A stretch of 64,000 nucleotides of DNA from assembly GCA_019454045.1 (NCBI GenBank), contig SKCR01035539.1, positions 16,918-80,917 on the forward strand, read 5' to 3'. Origin of the DNA: Zanthoxylum bungeanum (lineage: Eukaryota > Streptophyta > Magnoliopsida > Sapindales > Rutaceae). Of this stretch, positions 1 through 11,465 are shown in pieces (within the stretch, counting starts at the first letter, position 1; each line of letters begins with the position of its first letter). The notes beneath the pieces were generated by a model. It searched no databases. It was not told the DNA's origin and saw only the letters and a program-made list of their open reading frames with translations. The position numbers were made by a program, and so were the translations under genes.

Positions 1-883
1 TCATCTCTGAGATCTCATCAGTTAGCTGCTCATCCTTATGACAAGGGCAAGAAAAGAAAAATGAGGCCCATGTCCTGAGACTTCTTGTTTCTGAAGTCCT
101 TTGCCATGTGACCGCTTTTTTCCCACAGGTGTAGTACTTCCCCTTGAACTTCTTGTTTGCTTGGGAAGAATCAGCTCCACTGTTCTTTCTCTTTTTGCTA
201 CCTTTTCCACCTTCGACGATCTTGGCCTTAGACTCCATAGTCTTGTAGCTAGCCTTCTCTGACTTCCCGTTGTCCTCTTCGATCCTCAATCGAACTCCAA
301 GGTCTTCAAGACTCATCTGATTCTTTTTGTGTTTCAGATAGCTCCTGAAGTCATTCCATGATGGAGGCAACTTTTCAATGATTGTGGCTACTTGAAACGT
401 CTCGCAGAGTTTCATTCCCACATCTAATATTTCATGAATGATTAACTGTAGTTCACCCAACTGAGACATTACCGTCCTTGAATCTAACATTTTGTAGTCC
501 AAGAACTTACCCACAACAAACTTCTTTTGTCCGGCATCCTCTGTTTTGTACTTCTTCTCGAGAGATTCCCGGAGAATCTTTGAAGAAGCCATGCCTTGAT
601 AAACATTATATAGGGTATTGTCAAACCCTCCCAAGAGGTAGTTCTTGCACAAGAAGTCGCCTGACGATCATGTCTCATCTCGCAGTTGTTTGGCTGTTTC
701 AGTTTCTCCTTCCACAGGACCTGAAGGATCTTTGAGATACTTAGCCAACTGCAGTGTTGTTAGGTAGAACAATATTTTACTCTGCCACTGTTTGAAGTTT
801 GCTCCACCAAATTTATCTGGTTTCTCTCCATGAGCGACTGTGACTGTGATATTTCCACTAGCCATGTGTAACTGAAAAATCAA
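1..883 (-). pseudogene. Ty1/Copia gag (UBN2-type) fragment, decayed
   Basis: Reading the minus strand from the ATG at 862 (or 883) gives a typical Copia gag: an N-terminal MASGN start, a KFGGANFKQW motif, then a long alpha-helical gag region. The frame is broken by a TGA at 668-670, after which the same frame stays open to about position 120. There an A-run carries an extra base inside the zinc knuckle. The knuckle is also damaged: the first Cys is Tyr and the last Cys is Phe in the expected CX2CX4HX4C. Gag would package element RNA; this copy cannot make a full protein. The fragment continues beyond the left edge of the window, so protease and pol cannot be judged. Confidence 0.8.
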
Positions 884-2581
884 CAGTAATCAATAAGTTT
901 ACAAAAGACAAATCACACAGCGATCAACTGTATGATCTTATTTAAGTGATACACTAAGAATCCACTTGTTGTTATATTGGACAGTAGTACCAAATAACAC
1001 AAGTCCTTGAATTTACGACTAAGGTTTCTTATGATAAGTGAATAAAGGAAAATTCCCAGAGGACGATGGGGGTCCGGTGTAACCACTTAAGTCCTTACCC
1101 ACTTAGGCTCTTATCGCCTTGATGATATAATTTCCTTAATCACTTTTTCAATAGAAAATCTTAGACATTTATTCTTAGTGTTACACTTTTAATCCTCAAG
1201 TTTAAGTATAACAATTGTATAAGGTATAATATGCAATCAACATATAAATACTACGTTGTTATTTTTTCCAAGATACTAACATCAACTTTATCACATATAA
1301 ATTATTGTGTTAACATATGATAATTGAAAATGCTTTAATTAACTTATATCTATAATAACCAAGTTTATAATTTCATTTTATGATTTTTCTAAGTTAATTA
1401 AACACTTAATGAATAAACCCTAAAACAGTAAGTTACAAGTCATAAATAATTTTTTTTTCTTTTAGACTAATGTTGTTTCAAATGATATGGTTACTTAACT
1501 ATCCATGAGCCACAAATTCAAAACACACATGCTTCAGTCAGAGTAAGTCCAATGGTCACAATGTACTCACATATTACAACGCATATTAATTCAAGCATCA
1601 CACCCCCTTTATAAAAGAATTTGGACTTATAATACTTGAAGTTAATTTGTGATAGAGTGCCACACATATGAAGCATTAGAAATTTAGATTATACTATTTG
1701 TTATCATTTGGTTTATTTTACGTATTAAGATTTTAGTATATTTATTTTCCTACCCATGCATTAAATCTTTGTTTCATCATTTATGATTGAGATTTTGTGC
1801 TGTCGAATGGTTATTGTTGTAAGGATGTGTTGCTATTTATTATTATTAATATTTTTTTAATTACGTAAGTTTGCATGAATCATACAAAATCAGATTTTAC
1901 AATACAAAAATTAATAAGTTCTTAATTTTGTAGTCTGTATGTGTCATTAAACAAGTATAACATGCTAATTACCAAAATCAAAACAATAACCAAAAGGCTT
2001 AGAAAAACCTGAAAAATGATGAAGATAATGAAAACTTGGTCCAAGTCGAGTTGCCTTTGTGCTTAAGAACTTATTAGCCTCGTATCAGTGCTTTACGGAT
2101 GTCTTGTGACTAACGTTCTCCCAGGATTACTTGAATATTTCTTACAGAAGGGGCACTCCTTTCACAAGATCTTGAATAAGGAAAAATGAAGGAAACTCTC
2201 TCTTGACTCTCTAGACAATGTATAATATGAGAATATTTATGGATTCTTCAAATGAATGCAAGACCCCCCCTTTATATATACATGGAAGGGTGACATTGAG
2301 ACACCATTTGACTTAGGGTGTAACCCTCCTAAGGGTTATACCATTTCTTAAAGCTTAAGAAGGTCTAGAGATGCACCTTTCTAATTTAGAGGACAAGTCT
2401 CTACATCATTGTGCATTTCCCATAACCCACTACTTAAAGGGACACGTCTCTCCTACTTATACACTATATATTAGAGAATTTATAACATTAAGTTTTCAAG
2501 TAAATATTTAATAAATTGTTGTGTTGCATCTCTAATATTTTATTGTATCCTAAAATAAATCTGCATGCAACCTTTACAACA
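884..2581. other. Non-coding AT-rich flank of the Copia fragment
   Basis: No open frame of interest. The part next to the gag start probably holds the leader and perhaps LTR of the element at 1-883, but no primer-binding site was recognised. The last 90 bases or so (2490-2581) match 44471-44565. After the solo LTR that begins at 2582 is skipped, the match continues from 36732 against 44566-44690. This shows that 2581 and 36732 were originally adjacent. Confidence 0.5.
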
Positions 2582-4169
2582 TGATGAGTGGTAAATATAT
2601 CACTATTTCCCACTCATTTGACCTAATATTTTGTATAGTTTCTTGAGTTTTGTGAATATTTTGATGTGTTTTGTGTTATTTTGTAGATAAATAAAGTTTC
2701 AGGACTCTCTGGAAGCAATTCAGGGCCAAAATAGTGAAAAACAGGCAAAAATGGTAAAATTGTCATTTGGCGCGTCGCGACGCACAGCCTGCGTCGCGAT
2801 CGCTAACGCGCGCCGAAGTCTGCTAACATGCACCGGGACACGTGTCACAGTCAGAGAAGATTTGCTAAAATACGCCTTGGTAACGTGCGCCATGCTAACA
2901 TACGCCGTCTGCTAACGTGCGCCTGCCACGTGTCAACATCACATCAAATCATGCTAACTTGCGCCAGACACGTGTCATCATCACATGCTGCCGACAATCA
3001 TCATCGCCATGTCAGCATAATTATTGAGTTAATCATTCAGCCCCTGACACGTGTCACCATCTCAGCAAAAGGCGTGACACGCGTCGAAGATTAACACGCG
3101 TCGCGACTCGCAATGATGTGCGCGTCGCGACGCTCAGTGCCAACTTTTGCCTATAAATAGAAGGCCGAATTTCAGATTTGAATTCATACATTCTTCTATG
3201 TAATTCCTTAAGAATACTAACAAGATTGTATCTTGTTTGTTTATTTACAGCTTTCAGTAATTAATTTCCGCTTTTTCACTTTATTTTCTTTACTTTTCAG
3301 TCTTTACTTTCCGCAATTTACTTTTAAGCACAGTACTTTCCTTTCTTTACTTTTCAGCAATTTACTTTTCAGTAATGAAGAGGTAACTCCCCCCTGCTGG
3401 GGTAAGAGGTAAAGCTTTTATTACTAATATTTAGATTAATCTCCCTTAAATATAATATATAAACTAGTTAAAACCTGGCTTAATGAGGATACCGTCTGAT
3501 TGGTCAGTTGGTAATTATTGAAATTAGTTTTAACCAGACTAAACTGGATACCGCCTGATTGGTCGGTTGGTAATTTATTATTAATTTGACTTAATGAGGA
3601 TACCGCCTATATGGCTTGTTGGTAATTATCACGTAAAGTTAATATATTATATTAAAGGATATATCTAAAATAGTAGTGATAAAAGTGGATCCTTTAACCT
3701 CATCATTTTCTTTTATTTGTAATTTTATATTTTTACCTTCCAGCATTTACTTTTCAGTATCTACTTTCAGTATTTACCTTTCAGCATTTACTTTTCGTCA
3801 TTTACTTTTCGTCATTTAATTTCCAGAAATTTAATTTATGTATTTTATTTAATTTAAGTTTTTACCAGCCCTGGTTATGAGTTATAACCAAGTTAATTAT
3901 CTGGGGTTGTGATGAATTCCAATATCACCGGTTAATAAGGGGTTATTTTATGGTTTGAGTAAAATAAAGGTTTATTTATTGAGCCTTAGTCTTAATGCTT
4001 CTTGTTAACTGGTCATTAATAAGATTGATTCGGTAAACTTAAAATGAACTTGGAAAATGGATTTTAGGTTAAAGATCTTTGACTTAATAGCCCACGATCT
4101 TTCTTGAGGATAAATAACCCTTTAATAGATTTCCTTACATGATAGGAATATACCTGTCGGGCAGGGTAG

Positions 4170-6228
4170 TGACCGGCTTAAACACACACGTATAACGCAA
4201 GCGCACGTATTGTTCAAGTAGTATAATAATATCGATCCCACGAGGACTTAATTCCTACTGTTGTTATTAATTATTGATACTATTTATTTACAGGTATCTA
4301 ATTATAGGGAGAAGGGATTTGATTTCTTTTGGTTGGTTGAATGTGGATTTGCTAATTAAAATACTTAAAGATAAAAACATACTCAAAAGAAAATACTAAG
4401 GAAAATAAAAGAAAAGACTCAAAGATCTAAGGTCGTGATTCCACACAATATTATATAAAGATGAATTGATTCTTTTATATATGTGTAATAAATCAGATTG
4501 CTAACCTGGAACACGAAAATATGCAAAAGCCTCTGTCGATGGTCAGACGCAAATACCCAGTATAACCCAATTGAACCATATGTCTATGTCAACCAAATTA
4601 CCTGGATTCATTAAGATCAAGTTCCAATTATGGCTACCCCCGCCCGACAGGTATATGTCTGTCCTGTAAGGAAATCTATTAAAGGGTTATCTATCCTCAA
4701 GGAAGATCGTGGGCTATTGAATCTAAGGCTGAAACTTAAAATCCATATGTCTAGTTCATTTTAAGTTTACCACATCAATCTTATTGGTGATCAGACAACA
4801 AGAAGCATTAAGCTTAAAACTCAATAAACAAACTAAAGAATTACCCAATAAACAATTAAATCAATTATTAAGCCTAGTAATAGTGTTTCATCACTTCCCT
4901 AAAATAAAATAAAATGCTGGGGTTAGAGGATCCACATTTAATATTTCTTATCTAGGAATCTCACTTATTATAATATATAAATTATTTTATGTTCTGCTTT
5001 CTCAGGAATTAATAATATTAAACATTTAAAACCAGCCATATATGCGGTAATCCATTTAGTCCAATTACACCAGCCATATAGGTGGTAATTATATATCACA
5101 TAAAGACCAGCTATATAGGCGGTAAAGTAATTTATATTTAGACCGACCATATAGGCGGTAATAAAGTCTGCCATTAATTAATCCGGTTAAATTATAATTT
5201 ATATATTATAATTAAGTGAGATTTACCTAGATAATTATATTAAATGTTTCACCTTTTACCCCAGCGGTAAATTAACTACCAAACATAAAGTAAAAAAGTA
5301 AATAAAATTTTATTACAAAAAGTAAAAGTGCATAATTAAAAATAATAAAAATAAAAATGCTAAATTAAAATTACATAAACTAAAACACACAAGATGCAAT
5401 CCTTAGAGCCCTTACAAAACTCAAGGAAGACATGATTTGAATTCTGAAATCGAGTTGAATTTATAGGCGCGGATAGGGGGTCAGCGTCGCGACGCCGATG
5501 ATTGTCGACGTGGCACGCTCTGGTTCGTCGGCTCAGATTCTGGATAAGGTGACACGTGGCAAAGTGGTTGGGATCTCAATTATTGTGACACGTGGCAGCT
5601 TCTGATTGGTCGGCTCAGATTCTTATCCTCCACATGTCGATTTCGGATAAGTTTGTCAATAATTGATGCCGACGTGGTGATGACGTGGCGCTGACATGGC
5701 ACATGTGGCGAAATGGACTGTCGGCACCATATAATTAGGACACGTGGCACACTGTTATTGGCTGATGATGACGTGGCGATGATGTGGCACTTTGACTCGG
5801 TCAACCAGTGATGTGGATGATGACGTGGCAGACACGTGGCAATCGCGACTGTCGTCACCGTAGGATGATGACACGTGGCACGACGTACATTAACAGATCG
5901 GCTGTGATGGTGACACGTGGCACGGCGCACGTTAGCAAAGTCAAATTTCCTCAGATTCTGACTTGTGGACCCGGCGCACGTTAGGACTGTTCGGCGCATG
6001 TTAGGCGTCGCGACGCCAAAGGCTTGCGCGTCGCGACGCGTAAATTGACCATTTTGCCCTTTTCGTCCAATTTTCACTGTTTTGGCTCAAATCACCTCCA
6101 GAGTGTCCTGAAACTTTATTTATCTACAAAATAACACAAAACACATCAAAATATTCACAAAACTCAAGAAACTATACAAAATATTAGGTCAAATGAGTGG
6201 AAAATAGTGATATAATTACCACTTATCA
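4170..6228 (-). repeat. 3' LTR of the LOG-carrying Athila-like element
   Basis: 2059 bp, colinear with the 5' LTR at 15119-17215. It contains the G-box array, the palindromes and a TATA-like site at about 5459-5466. A subrepeat of the form ccagccatataggcggtaa recurs four times with drift at 5030-5165. It ends CGGTCA in element sense. Confidence 0.9.
5551..5925 (-). promoter_or_regulatory. G-box/ABRE-rich U3 segment in 3' LTR
   Basis: Six CACGTG cores, most in the context gacacgtggca, lie between two clusters of the GCGTCGCGACGC palindrome (5484-5495 on one side; 6004-6017 and 6028-6039 on the other). CACGTGGC is the known ABRE/G-box core bound by plant bZIP and bHLH factors. Several further ACGTGG half-sites are interspersed. 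Some sites intact in the 5' LTR have decayed here (acatgtgg, acatgtcg). Confidence 0.6.
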
Positions 6229-7758
6229 CACCTCCAAACCTAACATTTTGCTAGTCCTCGAGCAAAATATAGAATAAAATAACATAAACATCTTTAAAAT
6301 AAATTTTAACTAATCCACTTTCGTAGGAATCACGGTTGCATTTAGCGTATGCAACAAGCCTTTAAACCCCTAGGTGTCCCTAGTGGACGAGTTGTAGTCT
6401 CGTGAGGGTTTACAGCAATGATACCCACAAACATTTTACAAAAGTAAAAATGTAGTAAAACTAATGCACACAAAAGCAAAAAGACAAGCGAAAAGAGAAT
6501 AAAGAAGTCACGGTTGCATTTAGCGTATGCAACAAGCCTTTAAACCCCTGGGTGTCCCTAGTGGACGAGTTGTAGTCTCGTGAGGGTTTACAGCAATGAT
6601 ACCCACAAACATTTTACAAAAGTAAAAATGTAGTGAAACTAATGCACACAAAAGCAAAAAGACAAGCGAAAAGAGAATAAAGAAGTTAGTAACTAATCAT
6701 GTGAAATTTCTACTCCAAGTTACTAGTTGTTTTGTTTCTTTCTAAATTAATGAATAAGTAAATTCTCCTATTATATTTACCATTCTCCATATACACAGCC
6801 AACAAAATATTAAACAACTCATTTTTGCCCACAACAGTCATAAGTGCAGTTGATAAGAGAGTAATATTTTTGTCCTAAAGTTTTATCAGAATTCACACCT
6901 TTTTGCAGCAATGGAATAATTTTTTTCATTTTTCTGATTTTTTTCTTTGATTTTTTTTATTTTTTGATTTTTTGATTTTTTTTTATTTATATACAATACC
7001 TTCCGTCCATGTAGCGAGTGTTGGGTCGGTGGCTCCCAAATCAGTTGGCTTTAGGGCACCAGGTGTTAAGACACCCCTACGGACTTAATTACTCAGACTT
7101 CAGATATATATATTTTTGCAGCATCTTTGATCCATGTTGCGAGCTTTTGGCCAGTGACTCCCAAACCAGTTGGTTTTAGGGCACTAGGTGTTAAAACACC
7201 CTTACAAACTTAATAACTCGGATCTCAGATGTTTTTTTTTTTTACTCCATCACTTTTTGAGATGCTTCCTCCAATTAAACTAGAGCACTGAATATTACAA
7301 ACTTTTAAATTTTAGCTCATGTCCGTATGTTACTATGTATGTTGATAATATCTGCTAACTGAGCATATGAAGATTCATTTTAGTCAGTTTTATGGAGAAT
7401 TTACAAATTAAATTATTTAAAATGAAATAAACAAAAATTAACTTGTTCCGAAATAGGTTTGAGATATGTCTCAGGAGTGAAAACTCCTTACTCAGCTATC
7501 TCTTACCAATTTCACATTTTTAGTCAAAATAAAAACAAAAACGCTAAATATTTTTGTAATTTTTGAAAGAAATTCAATTTTTTTGTATTTTTCAAAAAAT
7601 TTTGGACTAAAAATAAAAATAACACACAACTAAAAATAATATACTAATCAACTAATTCCCTCCTCCAAACCTAAATGAGACATTGTCCCCAATGTCTTAA
7701 AAAATAGAAGAAGAGTTTAGAAGATAGTACCTGGTTAGCTGAAATTCTACACGAAAAG
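6229..7758 (-). other. Non-coding 3' internal region of the Athila-like element
   Basis: Runs from the LOG stop codon to the purine tract. It holds a near-perfect 178-bp tandem duplication (6331-6508 and 6509-6686) and an older tandem pair of about 125 bp (about 7003-7115 and 7129-7229). A CTCGAGGACTAGCAAAAT stretch (minus, 6246-6263) precedes the purine tract, as is common in Athila/Tat-type elements. No protein-coding frame is visible. Confidence 0.7.
6331..6686. repeat. Tandem duplication, 2 x 178 bp
   Basis: Both copies begin cacggttgcatttagcgtat and differ at only a few positions (for example ccctag versus ccctgg, and agtaaaac versus agtgaaac). The duplication is recent compared with other decay in the element. 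Confidence 0.95.
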
Positions 7759-8412
7759 TTAAAGGTTAAGATCCAGATTAATCCTACGCCTCTTACCACG
7801 ATCGTCCTCGGACCAATTTATCATTGAAAGGATAGGGTCAATTTGTGGTTCATAGGCTAAGATTTGGTCAATTAGATTCGGAGCAGTTCTGGCAGTAAAG
7901 AGGAGTTCTTTTAAAGGTTTTGACACGAACCCATTTCTCCGAGCATCATCAAGAAACACACAAAGAAAATCATAAAATCCATCAACGTTAAACAACCCAA
8001 TTGGTTTCTGGTGTATGTTCAGGTTTGCCCAAGATAACACTATAAAAATTTCCTCCAATGTGCCCAAGCCACCTGGCAAAGCAATAAAAGCATCAGCACG
8101 GTTAATCATTTCTACCAGTCGTTCAGACATACCTGGCACGATCAGTTCTTCTCCGTTTGATGGTCCAATAAGATTTGCCTCTGCCAATGGTTTTGGGATG
8201 ATTCCCAAAACGTTACTGCCTCCTTCCTGTAAGGCCTTTGAAACGATCCCTATTAATCCAAGATTGCCTCCGCCATATACTAAGTGCATATTCCTTGCAG
8301 CTAAGACTCTACCCAATTCCTGTACTGCTTCTACGTATTGTGGCTTAGTACCAACACTAGTACCGCAAAACATACAGATGTTTTCAACTCGTCTTCTTGA
8401 AGTGGCTTCCAT
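7759..8412 (-). CDS. LOG: LOG-type cytokinin riboside 5'-monophosphate phosphoribohydrolase, intronless, within a retrotransposon
   Basis: 217-aa ORF, the usual LOG length, with a favourable start context (aaaacATGG). LOG enzymes release active cytokinin bases from nucleotide precursors in the cytosol or nucleus. Visible motifs are CMFCGTSVG (residues 13-21), the nucleotide-binding YGGGNLGLIG (46-55), an Arg at 98 in MSER, and ALPGGLGTLEE (111-121), which matches the family signature PGGxGTxxE. The Lys that normally follows the Arg is Leu here. The C-terminus has a basic stretch RGKRRR and ends in LDLNL, which fits the LxLxL EAR pattern. Plant LOG genes normally have several introns; this ORF has none and is uninterrupted, so a captured cDNA is likely. 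It lies in element sense between the gag-like ORF and the 3' LTR. Whether it is expressed or active is unknown. Confidence 0.88.
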   Translation of the reverse strand: MEATSRRRVENICMFCGTSVGTKPQYVEAVQELGRVLAARNMHLVYGGGNLGLIGIVSKALQEGGSNVLGIIPKPLAEANLIGPSNGEELIVPGMSERLVEMINRADAFIALPGGLGTLEEIFIVLSWANLNIHQKPIGLFNVDGFYDFLCVFLDDARRNGFVSKPLKELLFTARTAPNLIDQILAYEPQIDPILSMINWSEDDRGKRRRINLDLNL

Positions 8413-8646
8413 GTTTTACTTTGGATGTCTTCAAAAGTGAAATGATGAGTTTAATTTATAACACCTGAAAAGGGTGAGTAATAATAGCACTAGTATCTTC
8501 CAAAGGATGATTGTTAGCTAAACAAAGAAATCGTGAAAGGTCAAAAAGTCTGGATCATGTCTACGAAAATAAAGATAATTACAATAGAAAAGCAAATCAA
8601 AGCAATAATTAAGGCAACTGAATTGTGTACGCAATACGCCACTAGC
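8413..8646 (-). other. Upstream flank of the LOG ORF
   Basis: On the minus strand this holds a pyrimidine-rich CCCTTTTCAG (about 8468-8477) followed by a TATAAATTAAA-like stretch (about 8452-8462), some 40-50 bases before the ATG. Either could act as a splice acceptor or a minimal promoter for the LOG ORF, but nothing proves use. It ends at the TSD ctagc (8642-8646) of the nested solo LTR. Confidence 0.35.
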
Positions 8647-8839
8647 TGTAGGGAATTCTCGGGTCGGGCGCAGCGGAAACTTGGGTCGAGCTGAAATCGT
8701 ATTTCAAAAATTTTTCAAAATACCGAGTAGATTATTCAATATATAATATGAATAATCTATTCGGATTTCACCTAAACCCAAAATTAATTACTCATGTGTA
8801 TGATCCAATCAGATGAAGTAATAATCCGACCACAAAAGG

Positions 8840-9056
8840 CCCTTTGTGCCGACCACAGTAGGTGCGACCAGACGAGGTCCGACCACATTAGTGCCGACCA
8901 CATTAGGTGTGACCAGACGAGGTCCGACCACATTAGTGCTGACCACATTAGGTCCGACCAGACGAGGTCCGACCACATAAGTGCCGACCACATTAGGTCC
9001 GACCAGACGAGGTCCGACCATAATAGGTCCGACCAGACGAGGTCCGACCACATTAG
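8840..9056. repeat. GACCA-rich minisatellite in the nested solo LTR
   Basis: Repeats built from the blocks ggtccgaccacatta, gtgccgaccacatta and ggtccgaccagacga. Three GCCGAC cores (8848-8853, 8893-8898, 8983-8988) match the plant DRE/CRT consensus RCCGAC; the others are TCCGAC. The sister LTR at 9057-11465 lacks this array. Open frames here are repeat artefacts, not genes. Confidence 0.9.
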
Positions 9057-11465
9057 TGAAGGGGTTATTTAGGGGGTGAGTCCGGTAACGCAGCGGAAGC
9101 GGTGAAAATCCGATTTTCAGATTTCAAAAATTTTTCTCGGATAAATTAAATAAACATATTTATTTAACATTCCAATAATCAAATTATGAAAATAAATTCA
9201 ATAAAACATTTTTAGGTGAATTTACCGAAATACCCTTGCTTTGTATTTTTGTCCGTTTTAGTCCGAAATTGATCCAATCAATTTTGAATGATTCTAAATC
9301 ATTTCTAAGATGAACTTATGATGTTCAAAACATCAAAACACCAAAGCAAGCAAAATCCCCAATTTCCCTTCAAATTGCCGAGAGCACCATTTGGTGCCAA
9401 CATTGACCATTTGGTCATTTCATGCTTCAAAACTCATCCAAATGAAATCCAATCAACATGAAACTTTGCATGCATCATATACACACCAAAATGCTCAACA
9501 TATATGAAAACCCCCAAATTTGGAATAGGTTAAAAACCCTAATTTTTCAATTTCCACAAATTGGGCAAATTAGGCCATTTACATTAAATCAAATGTTTCA
9601 ATCATCAATCTTTCAACTAATTCAAGTCTCAACACAATGAAACAACTCAAGATCAAATCTAGGTCATTTAAGAGTGGGTCAATAACTCTAGAATAGCAAC
9701 AAGGTTTCATAAACCTTAAAAGAATACATATAACTACACTAGTTACATTCTTTCTTCACCATACATGCTCAACACTTCATTCAAACTTCCATCAACAAAA
9801 ACACAAAGAAATAAAGAAATAAATTATCTAAGAACAACATATGTTGAAGCCTAGAACCTAAGGAACATATTCCTCTCTAATAGTAAGTTTAAAAAACTTA
9901 CTAAATTCCAAGCTTTTTCTTTGATAAGTCTTTCTTCTCTCAAGCTTTCAAAGTTTCTTCAATGGAGTTTGTTTGTATAAAGTGTATTAGGTTAAGTGTA
10001 TCATGAAATGAAAATCAATTTATACTTGTTTCATTTGGCCTATGGCCGAAAATACCAAAGACAAAAACAAGGAAAATTAATTTCAATTTCATTTCAAAAT
10101 CATTTGGTCAACTTGGACAAATATCTTATAAACAACTTTATTTGATATTTATTTTGGTCAACAAATGCAACTAATGTCATTTACTTTAAATATCCTAATG
10201 TAAGATATTTATATTTTAATTAATTTAATCATTTAACAATTAAATAATTAATTAATTAATCAAATACAAATATATTAAATATATGTATAATATTTACATT
10301 AAATATTAAAAATATATATTCATTTAGGAAATAAGTCAAATAACTCATTTTGACTATTAATTAATGTGTATTTAAATTAATCAAGTATTAAATGTAAATA
10401 CACAATAATTAAGGAAATGACTATCTAGTCTCTTTAGCATGTATCTTGCGTTTAACCATTAAACGACTTTATAAATAATCAATATTATTTATTTATGTTG
10501 CTCTAGTGCTCAACGAGTATGTTTCATTATTGAGACTCTCTAGGTTCAGGTATATCCGTCACAAAATCTAATTTCGTGTCCATAATCTATCCACCCGTAG
10601 ATTATGACGATCACGGATAATCTCGCTGAACCATACAGGTCGAGGTCATCGCAAATGTATAATTCCTCCGTCACAGGTATCCGGATAAATCCCAGAGATA
10701 TAGATGTAAACGTCAAATCTCTATCGGGACTATCCAGTCGACTATTCTATTAGCAATCTCAAAAAGAATGTTTAGAACTAGCTTCTAAACTTACCACGGG
10801 CCCATGGTTTTATCTGATTGCTAATCATATGGACTACCTATGCTCTGGTACACAGAACTGACGGATCCTATCTTGATACACATAGGACACCCTGAGGATC
10901 TATCTACACCCAACGAACAGGCGGAGGTCTGATCTAAATAGATCGGTGACGTGACTGCCGTCTAAGTGTAGAAGATGTCTCATGTGCCCACAATGGCATC
11001 TCAAGTCTAAGAATCACAAGTGCTACTCAACCCAAGAAGATTCTTATTGACGCTGGTGTACCATCCATTAAGAATCTTCGGTGAGTCGTTCAGTGTTTAT
11101 CCACTATAAACACCTACACGTCTATACTAGTCTCCAAGACTTATGGTTCATTGAGAAACCATTGGAATCATATATTCCAGTATACGACATGTACCGGTCT
11201 CAACGGGTTTACTATACTGACCAAGTAGTGCAAACCTTGACCAGGAACTGTCTGAGAATGACAACGTCATGATACGACTCAATGTCCGTTGCGACGCTTT
11301 TGCAACTGTATCATGACTAATCATTCTAGGGTCATTACGTCTTTACCATATAAAAGATTAGATTATATTATAGAAACTGCATATATTATTACTAATAATA
11401 ATGTTTTACAGAAGTATTTAACAAAATACAACCGGGAATTGGCGCTCTGAGCACCAACCCCTACA
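9057..11465 (-). mobile_element. Solo LTR inserted in the minisatellite of a sister solo LTR
   Basis: 2409 bp, starting TGTAGGGGTTGGTGC in minus sense and ending at tgaagggg (9057). The TSD attag lies at 9052-9056 and 11466-11470. It is strongly similar to 11471-13453, including a long block from the confirmed start of homology at tgcatcatat to the ggcgctctgagcaccaac end. No ORF of interest. Confidence 0.9.

Noticed and set aside
4968..5174. Frame repeating ITAYMAGL, also present at 15917-16123
   Set aside because: Same LTR subrepeat in both LTRs of one element; not a gene.
5580..6077. 165-aa frame in the 3' LTR (with a counterpart at 16711-17082)
   Set aside because: Reading of the G-box/palindrome-rich U3 repeats; His/Ser/Arg-rich and not protein-like.
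8015..8440. 141-aa plus-strand frame
   Set aside because: Antisense shadow of the LOG ORF, with no motif of its own.
8784..9072. Open frames on both strands with WSDL/DQTRSDH repeats
   Set aside because: They are translations of the GACCA minisatellite in a solo LTR; open in several frames because the repeat lacks stops.
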